NCBI GenBank assembly: GCA_048500275.1
Contig: JASNYI010000002.1
Coordinates: 558,001-622,000 of the forward strand
Direction of reading: 5' to 3'
Source of the DNA: UBA5066 sp048500275
GTDB lineage: Bacteria > Acidobacteriota > Thermoanaerobaculia > UBA5066
DNA: 64,000 bases
Below, one piece after another: positions 33,792 through 42,693 of this stretch. Both the position numbers and the translations under genes were made by a program. Below the pieces are notes generated by a model. That model was not told where the DNA came from and did not search any database. It saw nothing but the letters and a program-made list of their open reading frames with translations. Each line of letters opens with the position of its first letter. Within the stretch, counting starts at the first letter, position 1.

Positions 33792-34736
33792 ATGCACGTC
33801 GTCACGGGCGCCTTCGGGTACATCGGACGGTACGTCGCCCGCGGCCTCCTCGAGCGCGGCGAGAGCGTGAGGACGATCACGACCCACGTCGACAAGCCGA
33901 ACCCCTTCGGCCCGTCCGTCGAGGCGTTCCCCTACTCCTTCGACGACCCCGCCGCCCTGACGCGGAGCCTTCGCGGCGCCACCACGCTCTTCAACACCTA
34001 CTGGGTCCGCTTCGACCACGGCGACTCCTCTTTCGAGAAGGCCGTGAGGAACACGGAGACGCTCTTCCGGTGCGCTCGGGAGGCCGGGGTGTCCCGGATC
34101 GTCCAGGTCAGCGTCACCCGCTGCTCGCTCGACTCCCCCCTCCCGTACTACCGCGGGAAGGCGCGGCAGGAGGAGGCGCTGCGCGCCTCCGGCGTCCCGT
34201 TCTCCATCGTCCGCCCGACCCTCGTCTTCGGCCGCGAGGACGTCCTCGTCAACAACGTCGCCTGGCTCCTCAGGACGTTCCCCGTCTTCCCGATCTTCTG
34301 GCCGGGCGCCTGCCGCGTTCAGCCCGTCTACGTCGAGGACCTCGCGACCCTCGCCGTCGACGAGGCCTTCGCCGCGCCGGGCCGGACGTTCGACGCCATC
34401 GGCCCGGAGACCTTCACCCTCGAGGACCTCGTCCGGCGTGTGGCCCGGGCCGTCCGGTCCCGCGCGGTCTTCCTCCGCGTCCCGCCCCGTCTCGGCCTCG
34501 CGGCCGGCCGCCTCGTCGGCCTCTTCCTCGGCGACGTCGTCCTCACGCGCGACGAGCTGAGGGGCCTCGCGGACGAGATGCTCACTTCGGACGAGGCCCC
34601 GAACGCCCCGACCCTCTTCACGGAGTGGGTCGCCGCCCACCGCGACGAGGTGGGGGCCGGTTACACGTCGGAGATGGCTCGGCACTTCCGGTGGCGAGGC
34701 GGGGGGGAGAAGGAGAGGAAGGCGGCGCGGCTGTGA
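33792..34736 (+). CDS. NAD(P)-binding SDR-type epimerase/dehydrogenase (NmrA/NDUFA9-like)
   Basis: A 314-residue atypical SDR. The dinucleotide-binding turn TGAFGYIGRYVA is at the N-terminus. The catalytic YxxxK appears as YYRGK (near residue 120). The later segments (PVYVEDLATLAVDEA, TFDAIGPETFTLEDLV) match sugar-epimerase-like or complex-I NDUFA9-like proteins. The substrate is unknown. It overlaps the following hydrolase gene by 4 bases (GTGA), so they form an operon. Confidence 0.8.
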   Translation: MHVVTGAFGYIGRYVARGLLERGESVRTITTHVDKPNPFGPSVEAFPYSFDDPAALTRSLRGATTLFNTYWVRFDHGDSSFEKAVRNTETLFRCAREAGVSRIVQVSVTRCSLDSPLPYYRGKARQEEALRASGVPFSIVRPTLVFGREDVLVNNVAWLLRTFPVFPIFWPGACRVQPVYVEDLATLAVDEAFAAPGRTFDAIGPETFTLEDLVRRVARAVRSRAVFLRVPPRLGLAAGRLVGLFLGDVVLTRDELRGLADEMLTSDEAPNAPTLFTEWVAAHRDEVGAGYTSEMARHFRWRGGGEKERKAARL

Positions 34737-35461
34737 CGACGCGCGGCCTGCGGGCGGGCGCCCCGATCTCCTACGACCCGATCGAGCCCCCCGGCGCCCG
34801 CGCCGCCGCGCGCGAGCTGCGCCTCCCGCTCGACCTCCTCCTCTCCCTGCCGGGCTGGCTCCTCCTCCCGGGGCGAAGGGCGAAGGAGCCGCGGGTCGTC
34901 GTGCTCCTCCCCGGGTTCGGGTTCACGCCGCGCGCGATGGCCCCCATCGGTGCGTACCTCGCGCGGCTCGGCCACCGCGTCGTCGACTGGGGCCTCGGCC
35001 GCAACGACGGGCGCGTGCCGAGGCTCCTCGAGAAGCTCGACGCCCGGACGGAGGCGCTCGTGCGGGAAGAGGGGGAGCCTCTCGTCGCCGTCGGCTGGAG
35101 CCTCGGCGGGTACCTCGCGCGCGAGGCGGCCCGAGACGCCCCCCGGAGGTTCCGGAAGGTGATCACCCTCGCGAGCCCCGTCGTCGGCGGGCCGCGGTTC
35201 ACGGCTGTCTCCGGCCGGTACGCAGTGAAGGGCTACGACCTCGACGAGATCGAGCGGGGCGTCGCGGAGCGATACGCAAAGCCGCTCACGGTCCCGGTCG
35301 TCGCCCTCTACTCGAAGCGGGACGGCATCGTGGCGTGGGAGGCCTGCATCGACCGCTGGTCCCCCCGCGTACGGCACGTCGAGGTCTCGAGCACGCACAC
35401 CGGCATCGGCGTCTCGCCCGAGAGCCTCCGGATCGTGGCGCGGGAGGTGGAAGAGGCGTGA
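34733..35461 (+). CDS. Alpha/beta hydrolase
   Basis: A 242-residue cytoplasmic hydrolase starting at GTG 34733, coupled to the SDR gene. VGWSLGGYLA (near residue 125) holds the nucleophilic Ser, YSKRDGIV the Asp and SSTHTGIG the His, so the catalytic triad is complete. The oxyanion region is LLPGFGFTPRAM. Similar to lipase/acyltransferase-like proteins. Its substrate cannot be told from sequence. Confidence 0.8.
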   Translation: MTTRGLRAGAPISYDPIEPPGARAAARELRLPLDLLLSLPGWLLLPGRRAKEPRVVVLLPGFGFTPRAMAPIGAYLARLGHRVVDWGLGRNDGRVPRLLEKLDARTEALVREEGEPLVAVGWSLGGYLAREAARDAPRRFRKVITLASPVVGGPRFTAVSGRYAVKGYDLDEIERGVAERYAKPLTVPVVALYSKRDGIVAWEACIDRWSPRVRHVEVSSTHTGIGVSPESLRIVAREVEEA

Positions 35462-35524
35462 GGCTCACGGGCGCCTATGATGGCCGGGGGCGATTCGCCG
35501 AGCCGCCCTCGAGGAGGAATGCCG

Positions 35525-35767
35525 ATGCCCGAGCCGACGATCGCCGCGAAGGAGCCGTCCTGCGTGAAGCTGGAGGCCGGGAAGAAGTACGCGTGGTGCG
35601 CCTGCGGCCTCTCGAAGGGGCAGCCGCTCTGCGACGGCTCCCACAGGGGGACCGGCATCGTGCCGCTCGTCTTCACCGCCGAGGAGGCGAAGGACGCCTG
35701 GATGTGCCAGTGCAAGCAGACGGGGACGCCTCCCCTCTGCGACGGGACGCACAGGACGCTGCCGTGA
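35525..35767 (+). CDS. Double CDGSH iron-sulfur protein
   Basis: An 80-residue protein from ATG 35525, which lies at better spacing from GAGGAGG than the ATG at 35519. It contains two CDGSH modules: CACGLSKGQPLCDGSH and CQCKQTGTPPLCDGTH, each giving the three cysteines and one histidine that bind a labile 2Fe-2S cluster. Such small bacterial proteins are implicated in redox sensing or iron-sulfur handling. It lies beside glutathione peroxidase and near MsrBA, a local redox-stress theme. Confidence 0.9.
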   Translation: MPEPTIAAKEPSCVKLEAGKKYAWCACGLSKGQPLCDGSHRGTGIVPLVFTAEEAKDAWMCQCKQTGTPPLCDGTHRTLP

Positions 35768-35833
35768 GGCGGGGCGGCCCCCCGGATCCGCCCCTTCGGG
35801 GCGCGGCGTAGAGTGAGCGGACGGAGAGACGCG

Positions 35834-36319
35834 ATGGGCACGATCCACGACATGGAAGTGAAGACGATCGACGGGAAGGCGAAGAAGCTCTCGGCGTACG
35901 CCGGCAAGGCGCTCCTCGTCGTGAACGTCGCGAGCAAGTGCGGGTTCACGCCCCAGTACACGGGGCTCGAGGCGCTCTGGCGCAAGTACAGGGACCGCGG
36001 CCTCGTCGTCCTCGGCTTCCCGTGCGACCAGTTCGGGCACCAGGAGCCGGGGAACGAGGAGGAGATCCGGAGCTTCTGCTCGCTGAAGTACGACGTCACC
36101 TTCCCGATGTTCGCGAAGGTGGACGTCAACGGCGAGAACGCCCACCCCCTCTTCCGCCATCTGAAGAAGGCCGCCCCCGGCCTCCTCGGCACCGAGGCGG
36201 TCAAGTGGAACTTCACGAAGTTCCTCGTCGACCCCGCCGGAGAGAAGGTCACGCGGTTCGCCCCGAGCGACACCCCGGAGAGCCTCGAAAAGGACGTCGA
36301 GAAGCTCCTGCCGGGCTGA
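35834..36319 (+). CDS. Glutathione peroxidase family (cysteine type)
   Basis: A 161-residue protein from ATG 35834, preceded by CGGAGAG. It has the family signatures NVASKCGFTPQY with the peroxidatic Cys, FPCDQFGHQEPG with the conserved Gln and KWNFTKFLV with Trp/Asn. The active-site codon is TGC, not TGA, although the organism appears to make selenoproteins. A second Cys (FCSLKYDVTFP) fits the thioredoxin-dependent class. It reduces hydroperoxides. Confidence 0.93.
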   Translation: MGTIHDMEVKTIDGKAKKLSAYAGKALLVVNVASKCGFTPQYTGLEALWRKYRDRGLVVLGFPCDQFGHQEPGNEEEIRSFCSLKYDVTFPMFAKVDVNGENAHPLFRHLKKAAPGLLGTEAVKWNFTKFLVDPAGEKVTRFAPSDTPESLEKDVEKLLPG

Positions 36320-36712
36320 TCGCCGGAGCCCTCGGGCGACCGCGACGCCGCGCGGCCTGAGATCCCGTCCAATCGGGAATCCGGAGGTCCTGTTTCGCCG
36401 TTACGGGAGATAATGAGCTTTCCTACCGGGAGACGGGACGATGAAGGGGTCGAAGGCCGTCCCTGACGCGATGAGTGCCGTGGCGTCGGCAGGAGTCCGG
36501 GTCTCGAACGGGCCCCGGGAAGCGGCTCGCCCCCGGTTCGGCCCGTCCCGGGAGCCGCGTCGGTCGATGGCTTCGCCGCGTCCCGTCAGGGCGCTGGACA
36601 GCCGCTGCCGACCCCGCGCGCGGACCGGGGTCCTGTTCCTGCTCGAGAGGGGCGACGCCCCGGGGCGCTCCGGCCCCGCGGCGGAGCCCTCGGACGAAGA
36701 AAGGAGATGTCC
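36320..36712. other. Intergenic region upstream of citrate synthase
   Basis: A 393-base region without a credible gene. GATAAT at 36409-36414 is -10-like, but no matching -35 is seen. The citrate synthase ribosome site AAAGGAG is at its right end. Open frames here are GC-rich shadows. Confidence 0.45.
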
Positions 36713-38059
<1,347 letters not shown>

Positions 38060-38072
38060 GGAGGAGAAGCGA

Positions 38073-39005
38073 ATGAGAAGGAAGATCACCGTCGTCGGCG
38101 CCGGCCGGGTGGGGGAGACCACGGCTCACATCCTCGCGAAGAAGTCGCTCGGCGACATCGTCCTCGTCGACATCGTCCCGAACCTCGCCGCCGGCAAGGC
38201 GCTCGACCTGATGGAGCTCGCGCCCATCGACGGCTCGGACGTCACGGTCACGGGGACGACGGGGTTCGAGGAGACGGCCGGGTCGGACGTCGTCGTCGTC
38301 ACCTCGGGCATGCCGCGCAAGCCGGGCGAGAGCCGCGAGGACCTCCTCCGGAAGAACATCGCCATCGTCAAGCCGGTGTCCGAGAAGGTGAAGGAGTTCT
38401 CCCCGGACGCGACCCTCGTCGTCGTGGCCAACCCGCTCGACACGATGACCTGGGTGGCCCGCGAGGCCACCGGCTGGCCGAAGAACCGCGTCTTCGGAAT
38501 GGCCGGCATCCTCGACACGGCGCGCCTGCGCTGCTTCATCGCCATGGAGCTGGGCGTCTCGGTGAAGGACGTCAACGCCTTCGTCCTCGGCGGCCACGGC
38601 GACGAGATGGTCCCGCTCGTCCGCTACGCCTCCGTGGGCGGCATCCCGATCGAGAAGCTGATGCCGAAGGAGAAGATCGACGCCATCGTGAAGCGGACCC
38701 GCGGGGCGGGGGGCGAGATCGTCAAGCTCCTCGGCTTCTCGGCCTACTTCTCGCCGGCGGCGGCCGCCGTCGAGATGGTCCAGGCGGTCCTCAGGGACGA
38801 GAAGCGGGTCGTTCCCTGCTCGGCCTACCTCGACGGGGAGTACGGCGCCCACGGCATCTACCTCGGCGTCCCGTGCCTCCTCGGGGCGGGCGGCGTCGAG
38901 AAGGTCTTCGAGGTCGACCTGACCGAGGAGGAGAAGGTCATGCTCGCCAACTCCGTGAAGCTCTGCTCCGAGTCGATCGAGGAGGGGAGGAAGCTCCTGC
39001 TCTAG
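38073..39005 (+). CDS. mdh: Malate dehydrogenase, LDH-like type
   Basis: A 310-residue NAD enzyme; the ATG follows GAGGAG. GAGRVGETTA is the nucleotide-binding loop. RKPGESREDLL carries substrate-binding arginines and the specificity Arg, NPLDTMTW is the Asn loop and GGHGDEMVPL holds the catalytic His175. It oxidises malate to oxaloacetate for citrate synthase. The C-terminus stops at KLLL, whereas the decayed paralogue at 41462-41972 ends KKLLEAVAATA. Confidence 0.95.
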   Translation: MRRKITVVGAGRVGETTAHILAKKSLGDIVLVDIVPNLAAGKALDLMELAPIDGSDVTVTGTTGFEETAGSDVVVVTSGMPRKPGESREDLLRKNIAIVKPVSEKVKEFSPDATLVVVANPLDTMTWVAREATGWPKNRVFGMAGILDTARLRCFIAMELGVSVKDVNAFVLGGHGDEMVPLVRYASVGGIPIEKLMPKEKIDAIVKRTRGAGGEIVKLLGFSAYFSPAAAAVEMVQAVLRDEKRVVPCSAYLDGEYGAHGIYLGVPCLLGAGGVEKVFEVDLTEEEKVMLANSVKLCSESIEEGRKLLL

Positions 39006-39033
39006 TCCCCGGCTTTCGCTTCGCGGTTTCATC

Positions 39034-39072
39034 CGCCCGCCGCGACGTCCCCCCGGGGTCGTCCGGCGGGCG
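39034..39072 (+). terminator. Putative terminator after mdh
   Basis: Inverted repeat CGCCCGCCG (39034-39042) and CGGCGGGCG (39064-39072), 29 bases past the mdh stop, with partial inner pairing. It has no clear T-tract. Confidence 0.45.
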
Positions 39073-39213
39073 ACGTTCTTCCTCCCGCCGCCCTCCGAAG
39101 CCTCCGGCGGTGACGAGAGGACGCCTCGAGCGGAAAGCGATCTCGTTCCGTTCGAGGGAAGGCGCTGCCGAAGCAGGCGCGTGGTGCGGGACGGCGCGCG
39201 TCGGCGCGCCCCG

Positions 39214-40608
39214 TCAGGGGATGTTCTCGGAGGCGATCTCCTCGATGCCCATGACGTTGCCGGTCAACCGCGACCAGGTGCCGTCTGAATTCTTCACGCG
39301 GGTGACGTAGACCGTGACCAGCCTCGCGACGTCGTCGATCCGGACGATGGACTGACCGTAGATCTCACCGCGGATGACGAAGCGCGGGGTGCCGGCATAG
39401 TCCTCCCATTGGGAGACCTCCTTCCACTCGGGGCTCGTGACACGAGTCGTGACGATCCGGGACCCGGCGTTGCTCTCGAGGGCCAGGGTCTCGATCTGCT
39501 CCTTGATCCTCGCGGCGTCCTCGCCCTGATAGACGTCGTCACGGATGAAGATCTTCGTGGCGCGCTCCTTCTTGTTGACCTCGTTGCGTGAGAGGACCCG
39601 GTCCCGAAGGGCCGTGAGCCGGGCGTTCTCGGGACCGCCGGCAGGGAACAACGGGAGGAAGCGCTCGAGGAACCTCTCGGTTTCCGCGACGCTCTTCGGG
39701 CTCATGAAGGAGGGCTTCCCTTCGAGGACCTGTTCCAGGCCCGCGGCCCGCTGCTCGAGGTGCCCGAGCGCCTCCTGCAGGAACGCCTCCCGGGCTTCGG
39801 CCAGAAAGGCGGGGAACGTCTGAATGCTCCCTTCCAGGTCCTTCTCGACCTGCTCGAGGCCGTAGGTCTTTCCGAACGGAAAGGCGACCTCCCGGAACGA
39901 GGCGAAGAGCGACCTCGCCTCGGCGAAGGCGGCTTCCTGCTCCAGCAGGCCCTCGATCTCCCCGGTGCGCTTCCCGAACGGCTTCAGGGCCTTCAGCCGC
40001 TCTTCCCATTCGTTGGACGCCGCTTCCCGCGCGGTCCGTTCCCGATCGAGGCGTTCCTGCTCGGCTTGCGCGGCGGCCTTGCCGCCTTCGATGTCGGCGA
40101 GGGCCTGCTCGACCCAGGCCTTCATTCCTGCGTACTCGGGGTGAGCGACGTCGAACTGACCGCCGTACTGGGAGTCGATCTCCCGGAAGGTGCTGATGGC
40201 ATCGGCGTCCTTCTTCCGGTCTATCGACTGCCTCATGTCCCGCAGGCGCTTCGCAACCCCTGCCGGCAGGCTGGACGCGTCCCTGATCGGGGGCGGAGGC
40301 GCGGTGGCTGTAGCCGGAACGGGCCGGGGCGGTGTCGCAGGCCCGGGCGACGCAGGCGCCGGGTGGGCGGGAGCCCCGGTGCGCTGCTCCAGGTCCTTCT
40401 TCAGCTTGGCGATCTGGTTGCCGAACGTCCTGACCTGGACGTTGTCCGGCTCCTGGGCCAGGGCATCGGCCAGAAGGGACTCCAGGGTCTTCAGGCTCGC
40501 CGGGATCTCGTCGAGCTTCCGCGAGAAGAAGGCGCTCTGGCTCTTGCGGAGCTCGTTACCGAGGGCCCTGAGGATCTCTTTGAGGTCAGCCATCGTAGCC
40601 ATCTCCAT
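39214..40608 (-). CDS. Large helical protein of unknown function
   Basis: A 464-residue protein without signal peptide or membrane segment (ATG 40608; an ATG at 40593 behind GGAG is an equally good start). Residues ~5-75 are helical, resembling a repeat (FFSRKLDEIPASLKTLESLLADAL). Residues ~75-115 are a Pro/Ala linker. Residues ~115-350 are long coiled helices (AAAQAEQERLDRERTAREAA). The last ~100 residues form a beta-rich domain (RIVTTRVTSPEWKEVSQWEDYAG). The layout suggests an oligomeric scaffold. I recognise no family. Together with the two genes upstream it forms an isolated minus-strand unit between two malate dehydrogenase copies. Confidence 0.65.
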   Translation of the reverse strand: MEMATMADLKEILRALGNELRKSQSAFFSRKLDEIPASLKTLESLLADALAQEPDNVQVRTFGNQIAKLKKDLEQRTGAPAHPAPASPGPATPPRPVPATATAPPPPIRDASSLPAGVAKRLRDMRQSIDRKKDADAISTFREIDSQYGGQFDVAHPEYAGMKAWVEQALADIEGGKAAAQAEQERLDRERTAREAASNEWEERLKALKPFGKRTGEIEGLLEQEAAFAEARSLFASFREVAFPFGKTYGLEQVEKDLEGSIQTFPAFLAEAREAFLQEALGHLEQRAAGLEQVLEGKPSFMSPKSVAETERFLERFLPLFPAGGPENARLTALRDRVLSRNEVNKKERATKIFIRDDVYQGEDAARIKEQIETLALESNAGSRIVTTRVTSPEWKEVSQWEDYAGTPRFVIRGEIYGQSIVRIDDVARLVTVYVTRVKNSDGTWSRLTGNVMGIEEIASENIP

Positions 40609-40674
40609 TCGTGAAGGCGATTGCGGGAATCCGTTCCCTTGCGAGGACGACGGCGCCCGGGCCCCGGGGTCGAC

Positions 40675-41112
40675 TCACTCGAACCCCTGCGCGCCGTGTT
40701 CCTTCATGGCCCCGAGAAGACGCAGCGTGTCGGGCCAGGGATACCGGTTCATGAACATGGTCACCGCGGAGTCGATCTCGCCCCGCTTGTTCAGGCCCAT
40801 GGCTTGCCGCCACAGGTTGGCCGGCGAGTCCGGGTTGAAGTCGACCTGCCCGGTGTACCGGGCGCTCAGGAACGCCTTGCGCGCCTCGCCACCGGCCTCG
40901 TTGGTGGGCTGGAAGACCGTAGGGGTCTCCACGATGCTCCGGGCCGAGAGCGCTCCGTCGCTGCTGATCAGCTCGAGCGGCTTCTCCTTCGTGCCCGGGC
41001 TCTGGTGGCTCCCGCGAGCCCGCGACACCCACACGGCGGCCGCCTGGGTGTCGGCCGCGACCGCGACGAGGAAGGCGAGGGCGACGAGGGACGACGAGGA
41101 TGCTCGCGCCAT
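40675..41112 (-). CDS. Secreted protein of unknown function
   Basis: A 145-residue protein from ATG 41112 (GTG one codon earlier is possible). A signal peptide (SSSLVALAFLVAVAADTQAAA) is followed by a mixed domain with the segment RKAFLSARYTGQVDFNPDSP and a helical end (LNKRGEIDSAVTMFMNRYPWPDTLRLLGAMK). The start overlaps the stop of the preceding small frame (TGATG), suggesting coupling. No family recognised; likely periplasmic. Confidence 0.55.
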   Translation of the reverse strand: MARASSSSLVALAFLVAVAADTQAAAVWVSRARGSHQSPGTKEKPLELISSDGALSARSIVETPTVFQPTNEAGGEARKAFLSARYTGQVDFNPDSPANLWRQAMGLNKRGEIDSAVTMFMNRYPWPDTLRLLGAMKEHGAQGFE

Positions 41113-41375
41113 CACGAGACTTCCGACGAGAAGCAGAACGGACTCGATCGTGACCAGCGAGTCCTCGGGACCCGCTCGCCGCTGCCATCCCCGGACCAGC
41201 AGGCCCGGGGCACACCGAGCACGGCGGAGAGCGGCAGCACCGATGATCCTGGCTGCCGCCCCGGGGAGCGGTGCTCCTGGTGCCTACCCAGGAGCCCGGA
41301 GAACAGATCGAGCTCGCGGCCGAGGACGGCGCGGCGCGACTCCGGGAGTTCGGGAATCTCGTCAGGCATCGACAT
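41112..41375 (-). CDS. Possible small hypothetical gene or gene remnant
   Basis: An 87-residue frame from ATG 41375. The first ~30 residues (MPDEIPELPESRRAVLGREL) look like coding sequence. The C-terminal half is serine/arginine-rich and looks degraded. The TGATG overlap with the next gene supports translation, but no good ribosome site is seen. The remaining stretch up to the mdh pseudogene (41376-41461) holds nothing I recognise. Confidence 0.3.
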   Translation of the reverse strand: MSMPDEIPELPESRRAVLGRELDLFSGLLGRHQEHRSPGRQPGSSVLPLSAVLGVPRACWSGDGSGERVPRTRWSRSSPFCFSSEVS

Positions 41376-41461
41376 CGGGTCCGAGGAGCCTTGGCATTCT
41401 CTCATGGCGGAGAGCCACGAACACCGCCGCAACATCGCCCTGTTTCGCAGATGTAACGCCC

Positions 41462-41972
41462 CAGGAAGAGCATCGCCGTCGTCAAGCCGGTGTCCGGGAA
41501 AGCGGGGGAGTGCCCCCCCCCGAAGCGCCCCTCATCGCGGTCGCCAGACCGGTCGACGAGACCACCGGGATGGCCCGCGAGGCGACCGGCTGGCCGAAGA
41601 ACCGCGTCTTCGGCATGGCCGGCGTCCTCGACACGGCGCGCCTGCGGTGCTTCGTCGCGATGGAGCCGGGCGTCTCGGTACGGGACGTCAACGCCTTCGT
41701 CCCCGGCGGCGGCCGCCGTCGAGATGGTCCAGGCGGTCCTCAGGGACGAGAAGCGGGTCGTGCCGTGCTCGACCTACCCCGACGGGGAGTTCGGCGCCCA
41801 CGGCATCTACCTCGGCGTCCCGTGCCTCCTCGGGGCGGGCGGCGTCGAGAAGGTCTTCGAGGTCGACCTGACCGAGGAGGAGAAGGTCATGCTCGCCAAC
41901 TCCGTGAAGCTCTGCTCCGAGTCGATCGAGGAGGGGAAGAAGCTCCTCGAGGCCGTCGCCGCGACCGCGTAG
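41462..41972 (+). pseudogene. mdh: Decayed malate dehydrogenase copy
   Basis: Aligns with mdh from about codon 92 to its end. The first ~270 bp of the gene are missing. A run of eight C gives a net 2-bp insertion, and a 167-bp deletion at 41700-41705 removes residues ~172-226, including the catalytic HGDEM, between CGGCGG repeats. The two indels sum to -165, so the frame is restored downstream. The last ~170 bp are almost identical to the intact gene. It has no start codon or ribosome site, so it is not expected to be functional. Confidence 0.9.
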
Positions 41973-41979
41973 GGAACCC

Positions 41980-42013
41980 GCCCGGCCCGCCCCTTCCCGG
42001 GGGCGGGCCGGGC
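41980..42013. terminator. Strong bidirectional hairpin
   Basis: A perfect 14-bp stem (GCCCGGCCCGCCCC at 41980-41993 and its complement at 42000-42013) with a 6-base loop, between the mdh pseudogene and the convergent PIN toxin gene. No T-tract. Confidence 0.6.
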
Positions 42014-42036
42014 CGCTCTCGAGAGACGGAGCCGGG

Positions 42037-42432
42037 CTACCGGATCAGCTCGACGCGCCGGGACAGACCCGGAGCGTGGGCGAGCCTGGCATCGCAGGTC
42101 AGGAGCACCGTGTCGAGCGCCTCGGCGAGCGCGACGTAGACGGCATCGTAGGCGGTCAGCCTGTCGCGCAGGGCCCAGACCCGGTCGAGGAGCGGCTCGT
42201 GAGGGTGGCGCTCCAGGTCGAGCGCGCGGAGGTCTTCGAGCGCGGACGACCCCGCGGCCGCGTCGAGCCTTCCATCCCTCACGAAGCGGCGCAACGCCTG
42301 CGTGACCTCGACATCGGCCAGGTGCGGGACGTGGAGACCCAGCGAGGGCTCGGCGATCCGGCCCGCGATCGCGCGGCCGCTCTTCGTGCCGAGCAGGAGC
42401 TCGACGAGGCTCGACGCGTCGAGGACGATCAC
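42037..42432 (-). CDS. vapC: VapC-type PIN-domain toxin
   Basis: A 131-residue protein starting at GTG 42432, overlapping the antitoxin stop (GTGA). The PIN acidic residues appear in order: Asp in VLDASSLVELLL, Glu in ADVEVTQALRR, Asp in LTAYDAVYVALAEAL and Asp in LLTCDARLA. Expected to be a Mg-dependent ribonuclease, usually cutting tRNA or rRNA, inhibited by the upstream RHH antitoxin. The long open frame in front of GTG 42432 lies over the antitoxin gene and is not used. Confidence 0.88.
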   Translation of the reverse strand: MIVLDASSLVELLLGTKSGRAIAGRIAEPSLGLHVPHLADVEVTQALRRFVRDGRLDAAAGSSALEDLRALDLERHPHEPLLDRVWALRDRLTAYDAVYVALAEALDTVLLTCDARLAHAPGLSRRVELIR

Positions 42433-42662
42433 CGGGCGTTGCGCTCCGCCCGGATCACGGCTGCGGCGGAACGCCCGAGCCGGCGCACCGGACCGGCCTG
42501 GAGCCGGTCCAGAAGCTCCGCCCGCGTCGGGCGCTCGAGCGCCTTGCGAACCTCGCGCAGGACGTAGTCCGACATCGTGAGCCCTTCTACCGCTGCCCTC
42601 ACCTTGAGCTGACGGTGAAGGTCGGCCGGGACGTTCCTGATCTGGACCATGGTCGTCGACAT
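42429..42662 (-). CDS. vapB: FitA/VapB-like RHH antitoxin
   Basis: A 77-residue protein from ATG 42662 (an ATG four codons later is possible). TTMVQIRNVPADLHRQLKVRAAVEGLTMSDYVLREV is an Arc/FitA ribbon-helix-helix. The C-terminal part (RPTRAELLDRLQAG) would wrap the PIN toxin. It normally neutralises the toxin and represses the operon as a complex. The region just upstream is AT-rich (ATGTTTCTATCG), suitable for a promoter. Confidence 0.85.
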   Translation of the reverse strand: MSTTMVQIRNVPADLHRQLKVRAAVEGLTMSDYVLREVRKALERPTRAELLDRLQAGPVRRLGRSAAAVIRAERNAR

Positions 42663-42693
42663 GCGAGAACGATAGAAACATCAGAACAGCATG

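Noticed and set aside
35834..36319. Possible selenocysteine in glutathione peroxidase
   Set aside because: The active-site codon is TGC within NVASKCGFTPQY, so it is a cysteine enzyme.
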